10,427 bases of DNA. Origin: an uncultured Bacillota bacterium (GTDB lineage: Bacteria > Bacillota > Clostridia > Peptostreptococcales > Anaerovoracaceae). Location of the stretch: positions 1-10,427 of the forward strand of contig CAMOXP010000032.1 of assembly GCA_946629205.1 (NCBI GenBank). Direction: 5' to 3'. The notes under the pieces were generated by a model that saw only the letters and a list, made by a program, of their open reading frames with translations, was not told the origin of the DNA and did not search any database. Below are positions 1-6,232 of this stretch, in pieces. How positions within the stretch are numbered: the stretch's first letter is position 1; the number at the start of each line of letters is the position of its first letter. The position numbers and the translations under genes were made by a program.

Positions 1-283
1 AGAGATAGAGTGGCGCGAACATGACGATGCGGTTGCCGTAGAAATGCTCCTTGATTTCCTTGCCCAGGTCGAAAATCTGCCGGATGATATCCGGGTCTTC
101 GCATTCGAGCAGGGTAGCGGCCTCTGCGTACGAGAGACCTTTGTACTCCCTGCCTTTATCAAGGATGACCTGCATCAGTTCCAGGTCATCCTTGTGAGCC
201 TCCGCAAAAGCAAGCGTGGCTTTGATTTTTTCATCGTTGATAAATTCTTCTGCTTTTTTCGATGTGCTGTTGTATTCAGCCAT
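1..283 (-). CDS. hydG: [FeFe] hydrogenase H-cluster maturase HydG, N-terminal part (cut by window edge)
   Basis: This is the first 94 residues of a radical-SAM tyrosine lyase. HydG cleaves tyrosine to give the CO and CN ligands of the hydrogenase H-cluster. Visible features fit the HydG N-terminus: an early FINDEKI segment, the GLSYEAA-like stretch GLSYAEAATLL followed by an acidic EDPDII, and the block YGNRIVMFAPLYLS. In the family that block comes immediately before the CX3CX2C radical-SAM cysteines, which lie beyond the window. The ATG at 281-283 overlaps the hydA stop codon by one base (TAATG). A GGAGG at 289-293, inside the end of hydA, sits 5 nt before it, so translational coupling to HydA is likely. 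The related tyrosine lyase ThiH is the main alternative, but position directly after hydA strongly favours HydG. The partners HydE and HydF are not in the window. Confidence 0.9.
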   Translation of the reverse strand, partial: MAEYNSTSKKAEEFINDEKIKATLAFAEAHKDDLELMQVILDKGREYKGLSYAEAATLLECEDPDIIRQIFDLGKEIKEHFYGNRIVMFAPLYL

Positions 284-2001
284 TAGAGCCTCCACTGTGA
301 TACGTCTGTGTGGAGCAGGTGGTGCGCTTTTTCTGAATTCGGCGCGCCGAAGTACTCTTCATAACTCATAGTGACGGTCGGGTTCTCATGTGAGAACCGG
401 ATGTCCAACGTATTGTCAATATTGTAGAGCTCGCTTCCGCGGAGCTGTGCCATTTCGGTTCCGTCATGGATCGGCTGTCCGCCGCCGCCGGAGCATCCGC
501 CCGGGCAGGCCATGATCTCGACGAAGTCGTAGCTGGCCTCACCGGCCTTGATGGCTTCGATTAGTTTGCGCGTGTTGCCCAGTCCGTTAGCAACGGCTAC
601 GCGCAGTTTGATGCCTGCAACGGTGAATGTAGCTTCTTTCCAGCCGTCCATGCCGCGGACATTCTGGAACGCGTCGACCGGAGGATTCTCCCCGGTGATC
701 AGGAAGTACGCGGAACGCAGGGCCGCTTCCATAACGCCGCCGGTGGCGCCGAAGATGACGCCGGCACCGGTTCCTTCGCCAAAGAAATCGTCAAATGGCG
801 CTTCCGGAAGCTGGGCTGCTTTGATGCCGTCCATGGAAATCAGATTATCCAGTTCGCGGGTCGTCAGGACAACATCCACGTCCTTGAATCCGGAATCGCG
901 GAGAGTGTGCTCATCACACTCGTACTTCTTGGCTGTACAAGGCATGATGGATACACAGCAGATCTTCGCGGGATCCACGCCGAGTTTTTCGGCCATGTAT
1001 GTCTTAGCGATGGCGCCGAACATCTGCTGGGGTGATTTTGCAGTCGAAAGATTCGGAATGAGTTCCGGATATTCGAGCTGTACGAACCGCAGCCAGCCCG
1101 GGCAGCAGGAGGTGAACATCGGCCACGGGTGATCGTCCTTATGTCCGATGCGGTCAATCAGTTCGCTGCCTTCCTCCATGATGGTCATGTCTGCAGTGTA
1201 GACGGTATCGAAGACGTAGTCGAAGCCGATCTGCTTCAGCGCGGCAACCAGTTTGCCGGTTGTCTGCTCCACGCGGTTCATGCCGATCTTCTCGCCCCAT
1301 GCGACACGGACGGCCGGTGCAAACTGGACCATGGTGATGGTTTCAGGATCTGCCAGCGCGTCGAGGACTTTGTCCGTATCGTTTCTTTCGCTGAGCGCGC
1401 CGACCGGGCAGTGGGTGATGCACTGACCGCAAAGGCTGCAGTTGGCGTTCCGGATCTGCACGCCGTCGGTGACGCCGACCGTTGTTCTGAAGGAGGAGCC
1501 AAGCTTCTCCCAGACGTTCATGTTCTGGATCTTGTCGCAGACCTGTACGCAGCGCAGGCAGGTCACGCACTTGGCCGCGTTCCGGATGAGCGGGAAGGAA
1601 TCGTCCCAGCGGTAGTCGTCGGCGTTCTCCACATAGGAGGTTCCGACCACGCCCAGGTCTCTGGCGATGCTCTGCAGCGCGCAGTTGCCGCTTCTCGGGC
1701 AGGACGCGCACTTGCAGTCGTGCTCTGCCAGCACCAGCTGGATGTTGATCTTTCTCGCCTGTCTGACGCGCGGGCTGTTGGTGTAGATGACCATGCCTTC
1801 TTCGACTTCTGTATTACATGAGGAAACGAGCTTGTCCTTTCCTTCGAGTTCTACAACACAGATACGGCAGGCGCCGATGTCGTTGAGACCTTCCCAGTAG
1901 CAGATGTGGGGGATCTCCACACCGACGGATTTCGCAGCGTTCAGGATCGTGGTTCCCTGCTGCACTGAAGTTTTTCTTCCGTTGATTGTAATGTTTACCA
2001 T
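283..2001 (-). CDS. hydA: [FeFe] hydrogenase, catalytic subunit (CpI-like architecture)
   Basis: This 572-aa iron hydrogenase interconverts 2H+ plus 2e- and H2, and should be cytoplasmic because no signal peptide is seen. The N-terminal [2Fe-2S] domain has Cys34, 45, 48 and 62. The His-ligated [4Fe-4S] site has His94, Cys98, 101 and 107. Two ferredoxin clusters use Cys145/148/151/155 and Cys188/191/194/198. The H-cluster motifs are complete: TSCCPGW at 297-303, MPCTAKKYE at 353-361 and MACPGGCSGGGGQP at 497-510, giving H-cluster ligands Cys300, 355, 499 and 503. Proton-path residues are present as Glu277, Glu280, Ser319 and Cys299. Length and numbering match Clostridium pasteurianum CpI almost residue for residue. 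The ATG at 1999-2001 overlaps the stop of the upstream oxidoreductase (ATGGTAA) and has a GGAGG 8 nt before it. The GltD-like neighbour suggests the HydDB group A2 ('glutamate synthase-linked') rather than the free-standing ferredoxin type; that subgroup is inference. Confidence 0.97.
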   Translation of the reverse strand: MVNITINGRKTSVQQGTTILNAAKSVGVEIPHICYWEGLNDIGACRICVVELEGKDKLVSSCNTEVEEGMVIYTNSPRVRQARKINIQLVLAEHDCKCASCPRSGNCALQSIARDLGVVGTSYVENADDYRWDDSFPLIRNAAKCVTCLRCVQVCDKIQNMNVWEKLGSSFRTTVGVTDGVQIRNANCSLCGQCITHCPVGALSERNDTDKVLDALADPETITMVQFAPAVRVAWGEKIGMNRVEQTTGKLVAALKQIGFDYVFDTVYTADMTIMEEGSELIDRIGHKDDHPWPMFTSCCPGWLRFVQLEYPELIPNLSTAKSPQQMFGAIAKTYMAEKLGVDPAKICCVSIMPCTAKKYECDEHTLRDSGFKDVDVVLTTRELDNLISMDGIKAAQLPEAPFDDFFGEGTGAGVIFGATGGVMEAALRSAYFLITGENPPVDAFQNVRGMDGWKEATFTVAGIKLRVAVANGLGNTRKLIEAIKAGEASYDFVEIMACPGGCSGGGGQPIHDGTEMAQLRGSELYNIDNTLDIRFSHENPTVTMSYEEYFGAPNSEKAHHLLHTDVSQWRL

Positions 2002-3848
2002 GATGTGTGCCTCCCTCCTCTGAATGCGCCGAGATTGTTGCAGTCACACCGCAGGCAGCGGCCGGCTTCCTGGATCGCTTCTTCGAGCAGGAGCCCGTTT
2101 TCGAATCCGTCGAAGTCGCGGTTTCTCTCGTCAGGATAACGGCTTGTGAGTTCGGATCTTCCGCACTGGATGTAGTCCTTCAGATCCGGTTCCGGTATAT
2201 CGAGTTCGACTTTGATTTCATGGTTGTAGCCGAGGTAGTTGTCGATGTTTGCGGCAGCAACTCTGCCCTGGGCGATGGCGTTGATGACGGTCGAAGGACC
2301 GGTTACGCTGTCGCCGCCGGCGAAGACGCCTTCCATGCCTTCCACGGCCATGGATTCGTCGGTATTCAGTTTCTTCCACAGTACGGAGACGCCGGCTTTT
2401 TCGAAGACTTCAGAGTCGATTTCCTGTCCGATGGCGCCGACGACGATGTCGCATTCGAGAACCTGTTCGTCCTTCTGCGCCGGGAAGGATTTCGGACGTC
2501 CGGAGGAATCGTACGGACCGACCTTCTGCGGCTGCACGACCAGTGCCTTGACATTGCCTTCTTCATCGGCTTCGATCCTGACCGGGGTCCGCAGCTCCAG
2601 CAGACGGCAGCCTTCTGCGATGGCGCCGTCGATTTCTTCAGGCAGCGCAGTCATGTCGACCTTGCGTCTTCTGTAAGCGATGTCCACATGGGCCGCGCCC
2701 AGACGCATTGCGGTACGAGCCACGTCCATGGCCACGTTTCCGCCGCCGACTACGACGACTCTCTTGCCTTTGAAATCCGGCATCTTCTCATCGCCGATGC
2801 CGCGGAGCATGTCTACCGCGGAGATGACGCCTTTGCTCTCTTCGCCCTCGATACCGATCATCTTGTAGTTGTGGGCGCCGATGGCAACGTAGACGGCGTC
2901 GTATTCGTTCATCAGTTTATTGACGGCTTCTTCTGTATTGATATCCGCATTGAGCTCAACATCGATGCCGGCTGACAGGATGGACTTGATGTCCCAGTCC
3001 AGTCTGTGACGCGGCAGACGGTAGCTCGGGATGCCGTAGCGGAGCATGCCGCCCAGCTGCGCTCTGCGCTCGAAAATCTTGGTCTTGTGTCCCATCAGAG
3101 ACAGGTAGTACGCCGCGGTCAGTCCGCTCGGGCCGCCGCCGATAATGGCGATCTTCTTGCCGGTGTTCTCTCTGATCTCAGGGATCGGAACAACATCCGA
3201 GCAGTTGTCTACGGCGAACATCTTGAGACCTCTGATGTTGATGGAGGCGTCCAGAATGTTTCTTCTGCAGTGACCCTCGCACGGATGCTCGCAGATCAGC
3301 GCGCACACGGTCGGGAACGGGTTATCCTTTCGGATCAGCTTGACAGCGTCGTCATATCTGCCGGCTTTGATCAGGGAAATGTAACCCGGAATGTCGACTT
3401 CGGCAGGGCATTTGGAAACACATGGAACGGTGTTTCTCAGGTCTGTAACGCTGTCGGAGCAGCGCTTTCTCTCGATGTGGGACATGTAGTCCTCGCTGAA
3501 ACTCTGCAGGGATTTGAGAACGATTTCCGCGGTCTCCCATCCGATGGCGCAGTCCGAAGAATCGCGGACTGTTTCCGCCGTCTTCTGCAAAAGCACCAGA
3601 TCATCTGTTGAACTGTCTGTGTCGATGTCCAGGATGTTCTCCAGGATCTGGATCATCTGATAGACGCCGACTCTGCAGGGGACACACTTGCCGCAGGACT
3701 GTGCCTGGCACAGCTTCAGGAACGAACAAGTCATGTCTACCTGGCACTGGCTCGGAGGGCTGGCGATGACTCTGCGCTGGATATCTCCGTACAGAGCTTC
3801 CACTTCCTTCTGAGCCTGGCTTTTCTGTTTGAATTCCAATCTGCTCAT
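1995..3848 (-). CDS. NuoF-type [4Fe-4S] domain fused to GltD-like FAD/NAD(P)H oxidoreductase, hydrogenase partner
   Basis: This 617-aa cytoplasmic flavoprotein probably feeds electrons between NAD(P)H and the co-encoded HydA. Residues about 30-125 resemble the C-terminal iron-sulfur domain of NuoF: SCGKCVPCR gives Cys52, 55 and 58, and DCAIG gives Cys100 as the fourth ligand. The FMN/NADH-binding part of NuoF is absent. Residues about 126-215 are a GltD/dihydropyrimidine dehydrogenase type iron-sulfur domain with Cys130, 143, 147, 182, 186, 190 and 194. Residues 232-540 are a two-dinucleotide-fold reductase. Its FAD motif is IIGGGPSG (235-242), its NAD(P)H motif is VVGGGNVAMD (366-375), Arg-rich YRRR (392-395) suggests NADPH, and the FAD segment GVFAGGDS is at 507-514. 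A C-terminal CLRCDC (598-603) adds three cysteines. The ATG has GAGG 10 nt upstream. It is first in the operon and overlaps hydA by 7 bp. It is not a true glutamate synthase subunit: no large subunit is present. Confidence 0.88.
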   Translation of the reverse strand: MSRLEFKQKSQAQKEVEALYGDIQRRVIASPPSQCQVDMTCSFLKLCQAQSCGKCVPCRVGVYQMIQILENILDIDTDSSTDDLVLLQKTAETVRDSSDCAIGWETAEIVLKSLQSFSEDYMSHIERKRCSDSVTDLRNTVPCVSKCPAEVDIPGYISLIKAGRYDDAVKLIRKDNPFPTVCALICEHPCEGHCRRNILDASINIRGLKMFAVDNCSDVVPIPEIRENTGKKIAIIGGGPSGLTAAYYLSLMGHKTKIFERRAQLGGMLRYGIPSYRLPRHRLDWDIKSILSAGIDVELNADINTEEAVNKLMNEYDAVYVAIGAHNYKMIGIEGEESKGVISAVDMLRGIGDEKMPDFKGKRVVVVGGGNVAMDVARTAMRLGAAHVDIAYRRRKVDMTALPEEIDGAIAEGCRLLELRTPVRIEADEEGNVKALVVQPQKVGPYDSSGRPKSFPAQKDEQVLECDIVVGAIGQEIDSEVFEKAGVSVLWKKLNTDESMAVEGMEGVFAGGDSVTGPSTVINAIAQGRVAAANIDNYLGYNHEIKVELDIPEPDLKDYIQCGRSELTSRYPDERNRDFDGFENGLLLEEAIQEAGRCLRCDCNNLGAFRGGRHTSW

Positions 3849-3887
3849 TCTGTATTTACCTCATTTCAAAACATAAGATGTGAAAAA

Positions 3888-3903
3888 AGTTAACGCTTTA
3901 ACT
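3888..3903. promoter_or_regulatory. Candidate Rex (NADH/NAD+ sensor) operator
   Basis: The palindrome AGTTAA-CGCT-TTAACT has perfect 6-bp arms and a 4-bp spacer. Its core GTTAA-N4-TTAAC is the centre of the Rex operator consensus known from clostridia (TTGTTAA-N4-TTAACAA); the outer TT and AA positions do not match. It lies roughly 8-24 bp downstream of the start point predicted for the hydrogenase operon, where a bound repressor would block transcription. Rex commonly controls fermentative, NADH-consuming genes, so a hydrogenase operon is a sensible target. Binding itself is inference. Confidence 0.55.
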
Positions 3904-3917
3904 AGCTGAACAATGTA

Positions 3918-3946
3918 AATATACATATTGCTATATGGTATTTCAA
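3918..3946 (-). promoter_or_regulatory. Predicted promoter of the hydrogenase operon
   Basis: Read on the minus strand, TTGAAA (3946-3941) and TATATT (3923-3918) are separated by 17 bp, a good match to a sigma-A promoter. Transcription would start near 3911, leaving a leader of about 60 nt before the oxidoreductase ATG at 3848. The -10 lies within an imperfect palindrome ATGTA-AATA-TACAT (3913-3926). Confidence 0.6.
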
Positions 3947-3988
3947 GAACTTCGTTACAATGAAAACGGTTACAGAAAACAGAATCGC

Positions 3989-4010
3989 AAAGTAGTTGAA
4001 TAACTGCTTT
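3989..4010. repeat. Inverted repeat able to form a 9-bp hairpin
   Basis: AAAGTAGTT, a GAAT loop and AACTGCTTT form nine pairs including one G-T wobble. On the plus strand T residues follow, so it looks like a weak AT-rich terminator, but no gene ends here on that strand. It could insulate the two divergent promoters or be a protein site. Function unknown. Confidence 0.35.
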
Positions 4011-4086
4011 TTTGCGTGGGATAATGCAACTGAAAAAGGTGCTAAAAATAACTAGTTTGCGTTCGGCATGAACTTCGGAACGGGTT

Positions 4087-4116
4087 TTGAATCAAACAAA
4101 AGAAATATGATATAAT
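4087..4116 (+). promoter_or_regulatory. Extended -10 promoter of the flavoprotein gene
   Basis: TTGAAT (4087-4092) and a perfect TATAAT (4111-4116) are 18 bp apart. TG at 4108-4109 gives an extended -10 (TGnTATAAT). The start point would be near 4123, giving a leader of about 25 nt containing AGGAGG at 4136-4141, 7 nt before the ATG. Confidence 0.75.
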
Positions 4117-4148
4117 TACGTTTAAGTTAGTAGAGAGGAGGAACAACA

Positions 4149-4661
4149 ATGAAAATCACAGTTTTGAATGGAAGTCCAAGAAAGGAAAACACGTCCGCTA
4201 TGGTCGACGCTTTTGTAGAAGGCGCACAGGAGGCAGGCCATGAAGTGGAAGTGATCCAGGTAGGAAAGATGAAGATTGCGGGATGTATGGGCTGCGAATA
4301 CTGCCACACCAAAGGCGAGGGCCAGTGCATCCAAAAGGACGACTTTGAGAAAGTGCTCCCGGCATACAAGGATTGTGACATGGTCGTCTTCGCTTCACCG
4401 ATCTATTACTTCACACTGACCGCGCAGATGGAGGCCGCGATCCAGAGAGTCTACTGCATCGGCAAGCCGACAAAAGCAACCAAGGCAGCGATGCTGCTCA
4501 GCTCCGGATCACCGGGCGTTTATGACGGGGCAGTTGCACAGTATAAAGGATATATGGCATTTGCAGGTATTGAAGACGCCGGCGTGATTACCGCTAATGG
4601 CGATGAGAACAAGTCCGAGGCCAAGCTGGCAGAGGTTCGTGAATTCGCGAAGAATCTGTAG
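4149..4661 (+). CDS. Flavodoxin-fold NAD(P)H-dependent FMN oxidoreductase / iron-sulfur flavoprotein-like
   Basis: This 170-aa cytoplasmic flavoprotein belongs to the NADPH-dependent FMN reductase / flavodoxin superfamily. Residues 8-17 (GSPRKENTSA) form the FMN-phosphate loop after the first beta strand, and SPIYYF (83-88) is the usual isoalloxazine-contacting loop. A cysteine cluster at 46, 49, 52 and 60 (C-X2-C-X2-C-X7-C) resembles the compact motif of archaeal iron-sulfur flavoproteins, although many relatives with similar cysteines are not known to hold a [4Fe-4S] cluster. The start has an excellent AGGAGG 7 nt upstream. The gene diverges from the hydrogenase operon and is followed by a terminator, so it is monocistronic. 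The electron donor and acceptor cannot be told from sequence; a general redox-balancing or quinone/nitro-reductase role is possible. Confidence 0.85.
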   Translation: MKITVLNGSPRKENTSAMVDAFVEGAQEAGHEVEVIQVGKMKIAGCMGCEYCHTKGEGQCIQKDDFEKVLPAYKDCDMVVFASPIYYFTLTAQMEAAIQRVYCIGKPTKATKAAMLLSSGSPGVYDGAVAQYKGYMAFAGIEDAGVITANGDENKSEAKLAEVREFAKNL

Positions 4662-4685
4662 AAGTACAATCTGACTTGAGTAATG

Positions 4686-4737
4686 AAAAACCTTCTTCGT
4701 ATTGTGTAAGGCTTTGCGCAAGCGGAGAAGGTTTTTT
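4686..4737 (+). terminator. Intrinsic terminator after the flavoprotein gene
   Basis: AAAAACCTTCT (4686-4696) pairs perfectly with AGAAGGTTTTT (4726-4736), and the T-run extends to 4737. The 29-nt loop contains a smaller hairpin, GCTT/AAGC (4711-4714 with 4720-4723). It lies 24 bp after the stop codon. Confidence 0.75.
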
Positions 4738-4780
4738 GTTTGTGCTTCTTTTGTTTGGCCCCCTTCTTTTGTATTGCCTC

Positions 4781-4808
4781 TTGATGGATGGTCAAATTAC
4801 GGTATAAT
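4781..4808 (+). promoter_or_regulatory. Predicted promoter of the first HTH-Uma2 gene
   Basis: TTGATG (4781-4786) and a perfect TATAAT (4803-4808) are separated by 16 bp. Transcription from about 4815 would give a leader of roughly 100 nt with two tiny open frames (4821-4850 and 4869-4916) before the gene. Just upstream is a 10-bp direct repeat, CTTCTTTTGT, at 4745-4754 and 4763-4772. Confidence 0.55.
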
Positions 4809-4868
4809 AACGGTAAATAAATGGAACGAAAGATAGCGCCGCCAAAATAAGATGTTGAAACAGTGGAT

Positions 4869-4916
4869 ATGAAACAGGTTGAAAGAATGGGAGCAAAATG
4901 GGGTTATAAACGATGA
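4869..4916 (+). CDS. Possible 15-residue leader peptide overlapping the HTH-Uma2 start (ATGA)
   Basis: A short frame MKQVERMGAKWGYKR ends in a TGA that overlaps the ATG of the next gene as ATGA. No good ribosome binding site precedes it, which argues against real translation. The HTH-Uma2 gene itself also lacks a proper Shine-Dalgarno sequence at normal spacing (GGGAG is 19 nt away), so re-initiation from this frame is a plausible but unproven explanation of how its translation starts. Confidence 0.2.
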   Translation: MKQVERMGAKWGYKR

Positions 4917-5782
4917 CGATTGAAGAAATGAAAGAACGGAAGCGCGCGCTGGGCTACAGTAACAAGCAGCTGGCGGATCTTTCCGGCGTGCCGCTCGGTA
5001 CAGTGCAGAAGATTTTCGGGAATGTGACGAAGGCGCCGAGAAGAGAAACAATCTTAGCGTTGGAAAAAGTCCTCATGGCGGGCTGGCACGGACCGGTGAA
5101 GAAGGAGAACGACGTTTCCTATGTGTTCGCTGAAGATTCGGAAGAAGAAAATGCTCGGCTCCGGGAGGTGGCATTCAAGTACCGCGCAGAACTTCCGGAA
5201 GGAGCGGACCCAAAACGGCAGGGACTGTTCACGCTAAAAGATTATTACGCCCTTCCGGAAGATCAGAGAGCGGAGCTGATCGACGGCGTCCTCTACAACA
5301 TGACCGCACCGAGTCTGGCGCACCAGACGGTGGCGCTGCAGATCGCCCACCAGTTTCTGCTCTGCATGGATGCGTTTGAAAAGCAGGGCTGTGAGGTGTT
5401 TGTTTCGCCTGTAGATGTTCAGCTGGACCGGGATGAGCGGACGATGGTCGAGCCGGATGTGGTCGTGCTCTGCGATATGGAGAAGGCGATCAAACGGTGC
5501 ATCTACGGGGCGCCGGACTTCGTGCTGGAGGTTCTTTCTCCAACCACCAGGCGGAAGGACATGCTGATCAAACTGAACAAATACTGGAATGCGGGCTGCA
5601 GGGAGTACTGGATCGTGGATCCGGAACAGTTTACAGTGACGGTCTATGATTTTGATGGAGAGGAAACGGCGGTCCATTACACCTTTGATGATATCGTTCC
5701 GGTCCGTCTATTTGAGGGCAAATGCAGCATTGATTTCCCCGCGATCCGCAAGAGGCTGCAGCGGATGAACCTGGGAGAATAG
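4913..5782 (+). CDS. HTH domain + Uma2 family (PD-(D/E)XK-like) protein, copy 1
   Basis: This 289-aa protein begins with an XRE-like helix-turn-helix at residues about 3-55 (LGYSNKQLADLSGVPLGTVQ, then KIF). An acidic linker follows (65-85), then a Uma2/DUF820 domain at about 105-270. Uma2 domains share the fold of PD-(D/E)XK nucleases. The expected residues are visible: ELIDG (121-125), His137, Pro181-Asp182, PDFVLEVLSP (201-210) with Glu206, Lys220, EYW (231-233) and Asp236. Nuclease activity has been proposed for the family, but its biological role is unsettled. The start at 4913 matches the N-terminus of the second copy at 6431 (MTIEEM against MKIEDM), which supports it despite the poor ribosome binding site. 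The HTH suggests DNA binding, possibly autoregulation. Confidence 0.85.
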   Translation: MTIEEMKERKRALGYSNKQLADLSGVPLGTVQKIFGNVTKAPRRETILALEKVLMAGWHGPVKKENDVSYVFAEDSEEENARLREVAFKYRAELPEGADPKRQGLFTLKDYYALPEDQRAELIDGVLYNMTAPSLAHQTVALQIAHQFLLCMDAFEKQGCEVFVSPVDVQLDRDERTMVEPDVVVLCDMEKAIKRCIYGAPDFVLEVLSPTTRRKDMLIKLNKYWNAGCREYWIVDPEQFTVTVYDFDGEETAVHYTFDDIVPVRLFEGKCSIDFPAIRKRLQRMNLGE

Positions 5783-5820
5783 CACGCGAAGGTTATTCGA
5801 AGAGGGACGCGTTGCGGCAT

Positions 5821-5855
5821 AAAAAACAGAGGCATCGCCTGATGCGACGCCTCTG
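5821..5855 (-). terminator. Intrinsic terminator of the KTDID-repeat gene
   Basis: Arms at 5827-5838 and 5844-5855 form a 12-bp stem with a 5-nt loop. Read on the minus strand the stem is fully paired (one G-U) and is followed by six T (5826-5821). On the plus strand there is an A-C mismatch and no following T-run, so it serves the leftward gene ending at 5888. The first HTH-Uma2 gene has no other clear terminator. Confidence 0.8.
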
Positions 5856-5887
5856 CTTATTCGCTGCATTTGTTTCGGTAGATCCGC

Positions 5888-6193
5888 TTATTTCAGATCA
5901 TCGATCTTATCTTTGATTTTGTCGTCGATGTCTGTCTTTTCGAGGGCTCCCTCAACGGCGTCTTCCGCCTTGTCCTTCAGACCCTTCGCTTTGTCCATCA
6001 GCTTCTCGTCGATGTCTGTCTTGTCCAGCGCGTCGCCGGCCTTGTCCTTGATATCTTTCGCTTTGTCAAGAATCTTGTCATCGATATCGGTCTTGTCCAG
6101 CACCTCGTCAGCCTTTGCTTTGATTTTGTCATCGATGTCCGTTTTTTCCATAACGTCATCTACCTTGTCTTTCAGATTGTCCAGTAAACCCAT
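5888..6193 (-). CDS. Small Lys/Asp-rich protein with four KTDID repeats, function unknown
   Basis: This 101-aa hydrophilic protein consists almost only of Lys, Asp, Glu, Ala, Ile and Leu and has no cysteine, Trp, Pro or membrane segment. KTDID occurs at residues 17-21, 34-38, 58-62 and 86-90, each followed by (D/E)K(I/L) and an amphipathic stretch such as DKAKDIKDKAGDAL. The pattern suggests charged amphipathic helices, comparable to LEA-like or apolipoprotein-like stress proteins. The N-terminus MGLLDNLKDK also recalls MT0933-type small 'antitoxin-like' proteins. I do not recognise a specific family. The start has AGGAG 7 nt upstream (within 6201-6207). It has its own promoter and terminator and lies on the opposite strand between two HTH-Uma2 genes. 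Real expression is supported by these signals and by the regular repeat. Confidence 0.8.
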   Translation of the reverse strand: MGLLDNLKDKVDDVMEKTDIDDKIKAKADEVLDKTDIDDKILDKAKDIKDKAGDALDKTDIDEKLMDKAKGLKDKAEDAVEGALEKTDIDDKIKDKIDDLK

Positions 6194-6232
6194 GTGAAAT
6201 CTCCTTTCTTAGTGTACGATTTTGTTGCATAT

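Larger units (their letters stand above)
3849..4148. other. 300-bp divergent control region between hydrogenase operon and flavoprotein gene
   Basis: This AT-rich region contains no gene I can support. It carries a leftward promoter (3918-3946) with a Rex-like palindrome downstream of it (3888-3903), and a rightward extended -10 promoter (4087-4116). It also has two GTTACA direct repeats (3954-3959 and 3969-3974) just upstream of the leftward -35, and a hairpin-forming inverted repeat (3989-4010). The layout is that of a shared regulatory region for two redox genes. Confidence 0.7.

Noticed and set aside
44..286. An 80-codon plus-strand frame at the left end
   Set aside because: The opposite strand encodes the HydG N-terminus with the YGNRIVMFAPLYL signature.
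2007..2975. A 322-codon open frame on the plus strand opposite the GltD-like gene (and similar frames at 548-1132 and 1129-1821 opposite hydA)
   Set aside because: The minus-strand genes are unmistakable from their motifs. These frames have no ribosome binding site, family resemblance or plausible composition.
1995..3848. Annotation as glutamate synthase small subunit (gltD)
   Set aside because: No large subunit is adjacent. The NuoF-type N-terminal domain and the overlap with hydA point to a hydrogenase-associated oxidoreductase instead.
5913..6197. A 94-codon plus-strand frame opposite the KTDID-repeat gene, Ser-rich and repetitive
   Set aside because: It is the reverse complement of the repeat gene. 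Promoter, ribosome binding site and terminator all support the minus strand.
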